Shown: in pieces, positions 10,579 to 18,351 of the stretch
Layout of the letters: every line of letters begins with the position of its first letter
How positions within the stretch are numbered: the stretch's first letter is position 1
NCBI GenBank assembly: GCA_903873905.1
Contig: CAIQQJ010000012.1
Location: 1 to 53,425 of the forward strand
Length of the DNA: 53,425 bases
Source: an uncultured Flavobacteriales bacterium
GTDB lineage: Bacteria; Bacteroidota; Bacteroidia; Palsa-965
Direction of reading: 5' to 3'
The notes under the pieces: generated by a model
Databases searched by the model: none
What the model was told of the DNA's origin: nothing
The model's input: only the letters and a program-made list of their open reading frames with translations
Position numbers and translations under genes: made by a program

Positions 10579-11280
10579 ATGTCCAAATTGCGAAAAATCG
10601 TGGTTTTTACAGGCGCTGGCATCAGTGCGGAAAGCGGCATTAGCACTTTTCGTGACAGTGGCGGACTATGGGAAAAATATGACATCAGAGATGTAGCAAC
10701 TCCTGAGGCTTGGCAACGCAATCCCAATCTTGTTCTTGAATTTTACAATCAAAGAAGAAAACAGGTATTGGAAGTTCTGCCAAATGCAGCTCACAGCGCT
10801 TTGGTTGAATTGGAAAAAAAATTTCAGGTGCAGATCATTACACAGAACGTAGATGATTTACATGAACGTGCAGGATCAAAAAATGTGGTTCATTTACACG
10901 GGGAAATTCGTAAATCGCGCAGCACGAGAAATCCGGAATTGGTTTATAATATCAAAGGTTGGGAATTAAAAGCTGGCGATAAATGTGCTGAAGGTTCACA
11001 ACTTCGTCCACACATTGTTTGGTTTGGAGAAATGGTTCCCGAAATGGATATCGCAACGGATATTTCGGCCGAAGCTGATATTTTTCTCATCATTGGAACT
11101 TCGCTTAATGTTTACCCCGCTGCTGGATTGGTTCATTCCACGCGAAAAGATTGTCCGATTTACCTCGTAGATCCGAATGAAGTAAACAATCCCGGAATTT
11201 CAAATCTTGTTTTCATAAAGGAAACAGCAGGACTTGGTGTGCCGGCTTTGGTTGAAAAATTATTGGCAGCTGAATTTTAG
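10579..11280 (+). CDS. cobB: NAD-dependent protein deacylase, sirtuin (CobB-like, zinc ligands lost)
   Basis: Sirtuins remove acyl groups from lysines using NAD. The 233-residue protein has the NAD-binding GAGISAESGISTFRD (about 12-26), TQNVDDLHERAG (88-99) and the catalytic His in HLHGE (H107). Y56 and R59 in FYNQRRKQ form the YxxR pair that marks the CobB/SIRT5 class able to remove succinyl and malonyl groups. The four zinc-binding cysteines of this class are absent: the zinc loop (about 110-140) keeps only C136 in DKCAEGSQLRPH. The fold must be stabilised without zinc, or the loop has changed. The start is the Met directly before the first beta-strand. It converges on the gene at 11350-12090 and shares its terminator. 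Confidence 0.92.
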   Translation: MSKLRKIVVFTGAGISAESGISTFRDSGGLWEKYDIRDVATPEAWQRNPNLVLEFYNQRRKQVLEVLPNAAHSALVELEKKFQVQIITQNVDDLHERAGSKNVVHLHGEIRKSRSTRNPELVYNIKGWELKAGDKCAEGSQLRPHIVWFGEMVPEMDIATDISAEADIFLIIGTSLNVYPAAGLVHSTRKDCPIYLVDPNEVNNPGISNLVFIKETAGLGVPALVEKLLAAEF

Positions 11281-11303
11281 AAACTGCAAGATTTTAGAAA
11301 AAA

Positions 11304-11330
11304 AAAAGCGAACCGTTCTGATTCGCTTTT
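11304..11330. terminator. Bidirectional intrinsic terminator
   Basis: AAAAGCGAA (11304-11312) pairs with TTCGCTTTT (11322-11330) around a 9-nt loop. A-runs lie on the left and a T-run is provided on each strand, so it can end both the sirtuin gene and the converging gene at 11350-12090. Confidence 0.85.
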
Positions 11331-11349
11331 AAAAAAAATCTTTTTTTTA

Positions 11350-12090
11350 TTAATGTGTTACAACCAATCTGCGAGTGGAAAGCATTCTTCCTTCCGATTC
11401 AAGATTGCAGAAATAAATTCCTTGTTCCAAATTTGAAACATCCATTTTAATGGTTCCCTCATTTTCTTCAACTATGGTTTCCATTACACGATCGCCGAGC
11501 ATATTGTAAATAACCATTTTCGCCCCTGCAGGATTTGTGCTTCCCAGTTTGTAATTTACAGTAAAGTAGGAAGAAGCAGGATTCGGTGCAGGATTTGACA
11601 CAGTTGGTTTCACAATCGAAGGAGAATTTATTCCACCAGGACTGCAAACAGAAGTGTAATTAATTAAGAAATACGCACTATCAGATAAATTTGCCTGATT
11701 GATGACGGTATATCGAACCAAGGTTACCCCAGCAATATTATTTGGGAAATGATCAGTAGTCAAAAGTTCAGACCCACCCGACCCCGCAACGGCTACTGCC
11801 AATGAAAGAGTCTGTGAAGGGGAATAACAATTAATATCAGTGCAGAAATAAACCGTTGCACCAGGATCATTCAACGTAAGAATTGTTTTTTTGACCTTGA
11901 TGGTTATTTGATTTCCACCTGCATTTGTAATATGCCAAATTCGAGTATCAAGTAAATTACAAGGAATAGTATAATTGACAGTGGAGCCTGTAACAACAGC
12001 TCCGGAAGAATCTGTAATCACAATATTCATTTGTGCCGAAACAGAGCCAAACAAACCAAATAAGGATAAAGCGAGTAAAAGTTTTTTCAT
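11350..12090 (-). CDS. Secreted protein with T9SS type A sorting domain
   Basis: A 246-residue secreted protein of unknown activity. The chosen ATG at 12090 gives a clean signal peptide (MKKLLLALSLFGLFGSVSAQ, cleavage after SAQ); an in-frame upstream extension to 12201 would bury it, and a promoter at 12121-12153 lies inside that extension. Residues about 20-150 are beta-rich with four Cys (e.g. YFCTDINCYSP), suggesting disulphides. The last about 75 residues are a T9SS type A sorting tail (SNPAPNPASSYFTVNY, then VIYNMLGDRV, DVSNLEQGIYF, RRLVVTH), so export through the SprA channel followed by surface attachment is expected. No enzyme motif is recognised in the passenger. Confidence 0.85.
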   Translation of the reverse strand: MKKLLLALSLFGLFGSVSAQMNIVITDSSGAVVTGSTVNYTIPCNLLDTRIWHITNAGGNQITIKVKKTILTLNDPGATVYFCTDINCYSPSQTLSLAVAVAGSGGSELLTTDHFPNNIAGVTLVRYTVINQANLSDSAYFLINYTSVCSPGGINSPSIVKPTVSNPAPNPASSYFTVNYKLGSTNPAGAKMVIYNMLGDRVMETIVEENEGTIKMDVSNLEQGIYFCNLESEGRMLSTRRLVVTH

Positions 12091-12120
12091 TTTGAGGCGT
12101 TTTTTGATATTCTTCAATAA

Positions 12121-12153
12121 CAAACTTAATGATTTATTCTTCATGAACCACAA
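12121..12153 (-). promoter_or_regulatory. Promoter of the T9SS protein at 11350-12090
   Basis: On the minus strand the -7 box TAAGTTTG (12121-12128) is an exact TAnnTTTG match. A TTG -33 element lies at 12151-12153, 22 nt upstream. Transcription would start about 12115, leaving a leader of roughly 25 nt before the ATG at 12090. Confidence 0.6.
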
Positions 12154-12286
12154 CCAGATAAAGGGTTGTGGCCACCACTTGTGAATTGGGGATATGAACA
12201 AAAAATGTCAATTCAAGCACTCAATTTGCATAAAATGACCAATCGTGAAGTTATTTTAACCGGAAGACCAATTGACCATTTGCCCG

Positions 12287-12317
12287 TTTGTTTATTTGCA
12301 TTTCCTAACTACCTTAG
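12287..12317 (+). promoter_or_regulatory. Promoter of the Omp28/T9SS protein
   Basis: TTTG (12287-12290), 19 nt, then TACCTTAG (12310-12317), one mismatch from TAnnTTTG, with ideal Bacteroidota spacing. The start codon at 12365 follows after an A-rich leader of about 40 nt. Confidence 0.55.
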
Positions 12318-12364
12318 CCATTCAAGACAAATAGTAAACGTCAATAAACAACAAATAAAAAAAA

Positions 12365-14281
12365 ATGAAAAAATCACTACTAGTTCTTTTCGGACCATTA
12401 GTTTTCGCCTGTGGAAGCCTCAGCGCGCAAACTTATCTTACTGCCGATTTCGAGGCAGGTATGCCTGCAGGTTGGACAGCAAGCCCAGCAACAGGTGCAT
12501 GGGTAGTACCAGGTGTTAATAGCTCTGGATTTACTCCTCCTGCTCACACCGTATTTTGCGCTATTAATGATGACGCCTCACAAACATCGGCAAACCCTGC
12601 GTCAACAATTACTACTCCTGTTATCAATTTGGGAGCAGCAACTACAGTTTATTTGAAGTATGATTGTTTTTTCGGCGGTCTTACTTATTCAAGTATTACT
12701 GAAGTAGCTCAGTTGCTTTATTCAATTGATGGTGGTGTTACTTACACTGTTTATGGTGGTCTTCCAACTAGCACAACAGCTTGGACAACAAATGCAATTA
12801 ACCTTACCACACAACTTGCTGGTCAAGCTAACGTGAAAATTCAATGGCGTTATAATGACGGAACAGGTTGGATGTACGGTGCTGCTATTGATAACATTTC
12901 TGTTTTCGTTCCACCTGCAAATGATGCAAACCTTTCTGTAGTAACTCCTGCTGCTGGTTCTTCAGCTTCTTTTGGAATTGTTGCAAGTAACATTTCTATT
13001 GGAGGAACAATTCAAAATGCAGGCACAAGCCCAATAACTTCTATTGCGGTGAAATACAATGATGGTACTTCTACATTTACAGACAATATAGCTTCCATCA
13101 ATATTGCTTCATTTACAACCTACAATTTCACACACAACATTCCTTACAACATTCCTTCATTAGGTGCTCATCCAATTAAAGTTTGGATTGAATTGGCTGG
13201 AGATGCTAATCATACAAATGATACACTTGGTACAATCATCAATGGTGCAATGTTTATTCCTAATCACCACGTTACAGTGGAAGAAGGAACTGGAACATGG
13301 TGCGGTTGGTGCGTACGCGGAATGGTCTTCATGGATCAAGCGAATACAAACCATCCAACAGACATGGAATTGATCGCAGTTCACAATGGCGATCCAATGG
13401 TTGTTACTGCTTACGATGCTGGTATGGGAACTTTAATAGCTGGTTACCCAACTATTGTTGTTAACAGAGACATCCTTGATGATCCATCAAATATTGAGGC
13501 TGAATACTTGTCTACAATCGGCAATTTCGGATACGCTGACTTAACTCCTACAGTTACTTTCAACGCTACTACTCGTGTTGCTACTGTTGTTGTAAGTGCA
13601 CATTTTGCAGTTGGATTGACTGGTGATTACCGTCTTGCTTGTGCTTTCACAGAAAACCAAGTTCACGGAACAGCTACAACATACGATCAGCACAATTATT
13701 ACACAGGTGGCGGAAGTGGCCCAATGGCTATGCCAGGATATGACTTCGCAGTTCTTCCTGATCCCGTTCCTGCTGCACAAATGTATTATGATTATGTAGC
13801 TCGTACAATCGTTGGTGGATTTAACGGAATGGCAGCTTCTTTGCCTGCTACAATTCCTGCTGGTTCAACACAGTCTTACACTTTCACTTACACAATTCCT
13901 GCTGGTTACAACGTAGCTAACATGAAAGCAAAAGTGTTATTGATTGACAATACACAAGCTGCAAAACACATCATGAATTCTGCTGGTGCTGCAATTCCAC
14001 TTGGAATTGAAACTCCTTCTGCTTTGAATGGTGTTTCTATCTATCCAAACCCTTTCAACCAATCTACAAACATTGATATCAATTTGATGTCAAATGAAAA
14101 TGTAACTGTTGAATTGTTTGATATGACAGGCAAATTGGTTAGCTCACAAAATGAAGGCCAATTGAATGCAGGTCAGCACACAATTTCAGTTGCTGCTGCA
14201 AACCTTTCAGAAGGAATGTATTTTGTGAAAATCACTGCAGGCACATCTGTATTGACACAAAAAGTAGCTATCGCACACTAA
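12365..14281 (+). CDS. Omp28-related secreted protein with CxxC and T9SS type A tail
   Basis: A 638-residue exported protein. The signal peptide is about 1-21 (ending SLSAQ). The first about 180 residues form a beta-sandwich of the jelly-roll type common in secreted Bacteroidota proteins (FEAGMPAGWTA, YLKYDCFF, VKIQWRYNDGTGW, AAIDNISVF). A CARDB/Ig-like segment follows, then an Omp28-type thioredoxin-like domain with EEGTGTWCGWCVRG; its redox pair is C313/C316. The C-terminus is a type A sorting tail (LNGVSIYPNPFNQSTNI, FDMTGKLV, LSEGMYFVKI, QKVAIAH). It is followed by a stem-loop and then by tlpA-like, DUF6029-like and a second Omp28 gene, suggesting a shared role in surface or periplasmic thiol chemistry. 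Family function is unknown. Confidence 0.88.
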   Translation: MKKSLLVLFGPLVFACGSLSAQTYLTADFEAGMPAGWTASPATGAWVVPGVNSSGFTPPAHTVFCAINDDASQTSANPASTITTPVINLGAATTVYLKYDCFFGGLTYSSITEVAQLLYSIDGGVTYTVYGGLPTSTTAWTTNAINLTTQLAGQANVKIQWRYNDGTGWMYGAAIDNISVFVPPANDANLSVVTPAAGSSASFGIVASNISIGGTIQNAGTSPITSIAVKYNDGTSTFTDNIASINIASFTTYNFTHNIPYNIPSLGAHPIKVWIELAGDANHTNDTLGTIINGAMFIPNHHVTVEEGTGTWCGWCVRGMVFMDQANTNHPTDMELIAVHNGDPMVVTAYDAGMGTLIAGYPTIVVNRDILDDPSNIEAEYLSTIGNFGYADLTPTVTFNATTRVATVVVSAHFAVGLTGDYRLACAFTENQVHGTATTYDQHNYYTGGGSGPMAMPGYDFAVLPDPVPAAQMYYDYVARTIVGGFNGMAASLPATIPAGSTQSYTFTYTIPAGYNVANMKAKVLLIDNTQAAKHIMNSAGAAIPLGIETPSALNGVSIYPNPFNQSTNIDINLMSNENVTVELFDMTGKLVSSQNEGQLNAGQHTISVAAANLSEGMYFVKITAGTSVLTQKVAIAH

Positions 14282-14308
14282 TCCTTTCATAAGGAATTAG
14301 AAACAAAA

Positions 14309-14357
14309 AAGAACTGACGGTTTTGGCGCGGATTTTGCGTCTTAATCGTCGGTTCTT
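14309..14357 (+). terminator. Long stem-loop, possible terminator or attenuator
   Basis: AAGAACTGACG (14309-14319) pairs with CGTCGGTTCTT (14347-14357) with a single G-T wobble, around a 27-nt loop. The following CTTTC is a weak T-tract. It separates the Omp28/T9SS gene from the tlpA-like gene, so it may give partial read-through or mark a separate transcription unit. Confidence 0.5.
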
Positions 14358-14407
14358 CTTTCAATAAGAAGATTTCCATTCTCGGAATTATCAATAAAAA
14401 TGATTTT

Positions 14408-14935
14408 ATGAAACGTATTTCTTCAGCTATTCTACTTTCTGTTTTTTTATTCACTACAGTGGCATTCCGTTTTCAGGATGCTCCACTTCAGAAAGTTCCT
14501 TCTGTCCAAATAAAATCAATGGATGGAAAAATGATCAACACTTCTGAATTTGCTAATGATGGCAAACCAATGATCATCGATTTTTGGGCAACTTGGTGTG
14601 CGCCTTGCAAAAAAGAACTGAATGAAATTGCTGAAGTTTATGGGGATTGGCAAAAAGAAACCGGCGTGAAATTAATCGCCATTTCTATTGACGATCAACG
14701 CAACTCTCCGAAAGTAAAACCTTATGTTGAAAGTAAAGATTGGGATTACGAAGTTTATCTCGACGAAAATCAGGATTTCAAACGTGGAATGAATGTGAAC
14801 AATGTTCCTCACGTTTTTGTATTAAACGGCAAGGGTGAAATCGTTTGGCAAACCAATGTGTATAATGAAAATGGCGGTGTTGAAAAACTGCATGACGTTA
14901 TTTCAAAAGTTGCCAAAGGCGAAAAGCCTGAATAA
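14408..14935 (+). CDS. TlpA/ResA-like periplasmic thioredoxin
   Basis: A 175-residue thiol-disulphide oxidoreductase acting outside the cytoplasm. An N-terminal signal or anchor (about 1-20) precedes a TlpA-like AhpC/TSA-thioredoxin fold. The active site is DFWATWCAPCKKEL (C64/C67) and the cis-proline is in NNVPHVFVL. The charged AP between the cysteines and the VKLIAISIDDQ insertion are typical of TlpA/ResA reductases, which reduce haem-attachment or client disulphides. No Cys follows the signal, so it is soluble or anchored by the signal rather than a lipoprotein. It is 27 nt ahead of the DUF6029-like gene and probably co-transcribed with it and the Omp28 lipoprotein. The client is unknown; a C-terminal CX4C in the next protein is a candidate. 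Confidence 0.92.
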   Translation: MKRISSAILLSVFLFTTVAFRFQDAPLQKVPSVQIKSMDGKMINTSEFANDGKPMIIDFWATWCAPCKKELNEIAEVYGDWQKETGVKLIAISIDDQRNSPKVKPYVESKDWDYEVYLDENQDFKRGMNVNNVPHVFVLNGKGEIVWQTNVYNENGGVEKLHDVISKVAKGEKPE

Positions 14936-14962
14936 TTTTTTCTTTTTTAAAACGCTATTCTT

Positions 14963-16633
14963 GTGAAAAAAGCTTTACTGCTCATCCCAACTTTCCTCGT
15001 TGGGTTTATCTCCTTTTCATTCGCGCAAACATCGTTAAACAATGTTGCGGGTGGACAAATTCACGGAAATTTTGAATTCGACGGACAATATTATTATCCC
15101 GATTCCTTAATCGGCGCTGATACTATTCCTGAAAAAGCTTTGATGAATGGCTGGGGAAATATCAATTATACCAATGGCAATTTTTCCGCCGGCATTCGAT
15201 ATGAAACTTATTTAAATCACCTCAATGGTTTTCCTGATGGTTATAAAGGAACTGGAATTCCATACAAGTATGCCACTTATAATAATGATAAATTAGAAAT
15301 TACAGTTGGTAGTAGCTATGAACAATTCGGAAGCGGATTGATCTTGCGCTCTTACGAAGAACGTGCATTAGGAATCGACAATGCAATTGAAGGAATGCGC
15401 GTGCGTTATTCTCCATACAAAGGAATTTATACAAAAGGTGTCTGGGGAAAACAAAGAAATTTTATGTCAACAGGTGCTGGAATTGTTCGAGGAGTTGATG
15501 GAGAAATAAACATGAATGAATTATTTGATTCATGTATGGCAAATATTAAAACACAAGTTATTGTTGGCGGAAGTTTCGTTAGCAAATTTCAAGCGGATCA
15601 AGATCCATTTTTGGTGCTTCCTCAAAATGTTGGCGCGTGGTCGGCAAGGACAAATATCATTCGCAACAAAGTAAATTTTTCAGGCGAATACGCTTACAAA
15701 ATAAATGATCCTTCAGCTGCGAATGGATTTATTTACAAACCTGGTCAAGCTTTGTTTTCATCACTCACCTATTCTCAAAAAGGATTGGGAATTTATTTGG
15801 GATTGTTGCGCGTCGATAATTTTTCCTTCCGTTCCGATCGCACGGCTTCACTCACACAATTAAGCATCAATTCCATTCCTGCTCTTACCAAACAACACAC
15901 GTATGCGCTCGCTGCGTATTATCCTTTTGCATCGCAACCAAACGGCCAAATTTCTTGGCAAGCTGAAATCAGCAAAAAACTTAAAAAAGGTTCGAAGCTT
16001 GGAGGAAAATACGGAACCGATATTTCAATAAATTATTCCGCTGCATATGGTTTGGATACCACAAATCTCAATGACATGGGCGGCAAAAGATTAGGTTATA
16101 CTTCGAAATACCTTTCCATTGGCGATACCTTGTTTTATCAGGATGTCAACGTTGAGATTTTCCGAAAAATAAATTCGCATCTGAAAGGAACTTTGCTCTA
16201 TGGACATTTCATTTACAACAAAAATGTTCTTGAAGGAAAATCAAATTATCCATACATCAATGCCGACGTTGTTGTTTTGGATGTGATCTGGAAATTAAGC
16301 GACAAACTCACTTTACGTTCCGATGCTGAACATCTATTGTTGGGTGGAAAAGCAGACAATAAAGAAGATCATGGCAATTGGGCTTCTTTACTCGAAGAAC
16401 TTTCTATCGGCGATCACTTCTTTGTTGCTGCAATGGATCAATACAATTATGGAAATCCAATTGTTGATCACCGCGTTCATTATTTCAGTGTACAAGGTGG
16501 TTTTTCTAAAGGAACAAATCGAATTGTTTTCGGTTATGGAAAACAACGACAGGGAATTTTTTGTGTAGGTGGCGTTTGTCGTCAGGTTCCTGCATCAAAT
16601 GGATTCACGCTTACCATCACAAGTTCATTCTAA
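14963..16633 (+). CDS. DUF6029-like outer-membrane beta-barrel protein
   Basis: A 556-residue protein of the Bacteroidota family annotated as DUF6029; function unknown. The start is GTG at 14963, giving a signal peptide ending SFAQ (about residue 20). The remainder is a run of amphipathic strands rich in Tyr, Asn and Gly (GGQIHGNFEFDGQYYY, YEQFGSGLILRSYEERALGID, VRYSPYKGIYTKG), ending TLTITSSF with a terminal Phe as in outer-membrane barrels. A cysteine pair sits just before the end, C534 and C539 in FCVGGVCRQVP, from memory a constant feature of the family. It lies 27 nt after the tlpA-like gene and 20 nt before an Omp28 lipoprotein, which suggests that the TlpA protein acts on this pair. 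That link is inference. Confidence 0.8.
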   Translation: MKKALLLIPTFLVGFISFSFAQTSLNNVAGGQIHGNFEFDGQYYYPDSLIGADTIPEKALMNGWGNINYTNGNFSAGIRYETYLNHLNGFPDGYKGTGIPYKYATYNNDKLEITVGSSYEQFGSGLILRSYEERALGIDNAIEGMRVRYSPYKGIYTKGVWGKQRNFMSTGAGIVRGVDGEINMNELFDSCMANIKTQVIVGGSFVSKFQADQDPFLVLPQNVGAWSARTNIIRNKVNFSGEYAYKINDPSAANGFIYKPGQALFSSLTYSQKGLGIYLGLLRVDNFSFRSDRTASLTQLSINSIPALTKQHTYALAAYYPFASQPNGQISWQAEISKKLKKGSKLGGKYGTDISINYSAAYGLDTTNLNDMGGKRLGYTSKYLSIGDTLFYQDVNVEIFRKINSHLKGTLLYGHFIYNKNVLEGKSNYPYINADVVVLDVIWKLSDKLTLRSDAEHLLLGGKADNKEDHGNWASLLEELSIGDHFFVAAMDQYNYGNPIVDHRVHYFSVQGGFSKGTNRIVFGYGKQRQGIFCVGGVCRQVPASNGFTLTITSSF

Positions 16634-16653
16634 ATTTTTGTAAATTAATACAA

Positions 16654-17520
16654 ATGAAAAAGTCATTCTTGTTTTTCGCAATCGCATCTCTTTCCATTAT
16701 GGGATGTGATAAAATTGAATTGCCTAATCAGCCACATACAGTTGTAATACCGACCAATGATACGATTCGCAGAATTTTCATTGAAGATTTCACAGGACAT
16801 ATTTGTCAGAATTGTCCTAAAGCAGCTCGTAAATTAGATAGTTTGAAAGCGGCGTATCCCGAACGAATTATTGGAATGGCCGTTCACATTGATTATTTCG
16901 CTGGACCTTGCCCGCCGAATCCAATGCCAGCAGGTTCTATTGCAGGAACTTTTTCAGAAGATTTCAGAACTCCAGAGAATGCAGATTATGAATCAATTTA
17001 TACCTGTAGTAACTGGTCCTATCCCAATGGATTGATAAACCGAATTGGCCTTACTCCTGTGGCTTATGATGATTGGCCAACAACAGCTGTGACATTGCTT
17101 GCCGATTCCATGACGGCATACATAAAAATTAATCCAAATTACAATTCCTCTTCTCGCACATTGAATGTGTCAGTCACAGGAGAGTTTTTGTGTGATACAA
17201 CTGGAACCTACAACATCGCATTGTATCTCGTTGAAAATGGTTTGCATGGAAGTCAAGTTGATATTACCGCATCTGGTGGCATTGATAATAATTACACATT
17301 CAATGAAGTATTACGCGGATGCATTAATAGTCCTGGAACAATTAGCGGACAACAAATAAGCACACCAACAAATATTACAGGACACACTCCAATTAATTAT
17401 ACTTCACCTGCATTTAATGTAAGTGCAAATTTTAATGCGGCAAATTGTAAAATCATTGCAATCCTTATCAATAATACAGATCGTGGTGTATTACAAGCAG
17501 CGGAATGTAATTTGCAATAA
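16654..17520 (+). CDS. Omp28-related outer-membrane lipoprotein with CxxC
   Basis: A 288-residue lipoprotein. The start at 16654 gives a lipoprotein signal with lipobox SIMGC (C18); in-frame codons upstream overlap the previous gene and are not needed. After a short linker comes the Omp28 thioredoxin-like domain: RRIFIEDFTGHICQNCPKAA, with the redox pair C51/C54, then KLDSLKAAYPERIIGMAVHIDYF. The second half is a beta-rich domain (about 160-288) ending in NTDRGVLQAAECNLQ. It is the third gene of the tlpA-like/DUF6029-like/Omp28 operon and is followed by a strong terminator. Both Omp28 proteins of this cluster keep a CxxC, but one is T9SS-exported and this one is lipidated, so they may act on different sides of the outer membrane. 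Confidence 0.87.
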   Translation: MKKSFLFFAIASLSIMGCDKIELPNQPHTVVIPTNDTIRRIFIEDFTGHICQNCPKAARKLDSLKAAYPERIIGMAVHIDYFAGPCPPNPMPAGSIAGTFSEDFRTPENADYESIYTCSNWSYPNGLINRIGLTPVAYDDWPTTAVTLLADSMTAYIKINPNYNSSSRTLNVSVTGEFLCDTTGTYNIALYLVENGLHGSQVDITASGGIDNNYTFNEVLRGCINSPGTISGQQISTPTNITGHTPINYTSPAFNVSANFNAANCKIIAILINNTDRGVLQAAECNLQ

Positions 17521-17539
17521 CACCCATGAAAAATCATTC

Positions 17540-17570
17540 AAACGCGATCTAAAATAAGATCGCGTTTTTT
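17540..17570 (+). terminator. Intrinsic terminator of the thiol operon
   Basis: AAACGCGATCT (17540-17550) and AGATCGCGTTT (17557-17567) form a perfect 11-bp stem with a 6-nt loop, followed by a T-run. This closes the tlpA-like/DUF6029-like/Omp28 operon. Confidence 0.93.
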
Positions 17571-17577
17571 ATTTAAC

Positions 17578-17605
17578 AATCTGCGTAAATCTGCGAAATC
17601 TGCGG
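17578..17605. repeat. Short iterated-word array (AATCTGCG)
   Basis: Three successive copies of AATCTGCG-like words, separated by TA or AA, lie directly upstream of the ubiX -7 box. The array resembles other word arrays in this window in design though not in sequence. Confidence 0.6.
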
Positions 17606-17606
17606 C

Positions 17607-17614
17607 TAACTTTG
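17607..17614 (+). promoter_or_regulatory. -7 box of ubiX (leaderless start)
   Basis: TAACTTTG matches TAnnTTTG exactly. It ends only 4 nt before the GTG start at 17619. Since transcription in this phylum starts a few bases after the box, the mRNA would begin at or within the start codon. No clear -33 TTG is seen; the iterated-word array occupies that place. Confidence 0.6.
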
Positions 17615-17618
17615 CACT

Positions 17619-18194
17619 GTGAATCAGGAAAACAAAAAGCAGAATATCATAGTTGCAATCACTGGTGCTAGTGGTTCCATTTATGCGAAAGTATTATTGG
17701 AAAAACTGGCCACATTGAATGAGCAAATCGAAAAAGTTGCCGTCGTGATGAGCGATAATGCAAAACAGGTTTGGACAACTGAAATTGGTGAAAATAGTTT
17801 TGAGAAATTCCCTTTTACCTTTTATCAGAAAATGGATTTCAACGCGCCCTTCGCTTCTGGATCTTCCAGTTTCCGCACCATGATCATTTGTCCTTGCTCC
17901 ATGGGAACAATGGGAAGAATCGCATCCGGCATTTCAAACGATCTCGTCACACGCGCAGCGGATGTTATGCTCAAGGAACGACGCAAATTGATTTTAGTTC
18001 CAAGGGAAACTCCATTGAGCCTCATTCACATCAACAACATGAAATCAATTACAGAAGCTGGTGGTATCATTTGTCCCGCCAGTCCTTCTTTCTACAGTTT
18101 GCCCCAATCATTTGAAGCACTCGCCGCAACCGTAATTGACCGCGTCATCGATCTTTGTGGTTTGGAACAAAAAACCTTTCGCTGGAAAGAATGA
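17619..18194 (+). CDS. ubiX: Flavin prenyltransferase UbiX
   Basis: UbiX joins a dimethylallyl group to FMN to make prenylated FMN, the cofactor of UbiD-type decarboxylases. The 191 residues carry the family signature: AITGASGSIYAKVLLEKL (about 12-29) for FMN, SGSSSFRTMIICPCSMGTMG (about 82-101), and PRETPLSLIHINNM (about 128-141) for the prenyl phosphate. The start is GTG, supported by a -7 box 4 nt upstream and a short charged N-terminus. No ubiD-like decarboxylase is in the window; in a futalosine-type menaquinone producer (mqnC is at 47825-48952) the usual need for prenyl-FMN is the late decarboxylation step, so the two genes may serve one pathway. It is monocistronic as far as can be seen. 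Confidence 0.95.
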   Translation: MNQENKKQNIIVAITGASGSIYAKVLLEKLATLNEQIEKVAVVMSDNAKQVWTTEIGENSFEKFPFTFYQKMDFNAPFASGSSSFRTMIICPCSMGTMGRIASGISNDLVTRAADVMLKERRKLILVPRETPLSLIHINNMKSITEAGGIICPASPSFYSLPQSFEALAATVIDRVIDLCGLEQKTFRWKE

Positions 18195-18351
18195 TAAAAG
18201 GCGAAAAATGTTTTTTGTTGAAAACATCTGCCCACTGACTTACAATAATTTAGCTTTTCAGACGATTTATCTTTAGGAACTTTAACGTTATCGACATATA
18301 TTAGATAATCATTCTGCGTTCCTTGTAGGAACATTTCTAAAGGTTTTTATT

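Noticed and set aside
11350-12201. Long form of the T9SS protein starting at 12201
   Set aside because: It would place a promoter inside the gene and bury a clean signal peptide 37 residues from the N-terminus; the ATG at 12090 is preferred.
18092-18334. An 80-codon minus-strand frame overlapping the ubiX 3' end
   Set aside because: It overlaps coding sequence on the other strand and extends into AT-rich intergenic DNA with no start signal or homology that I recognise.
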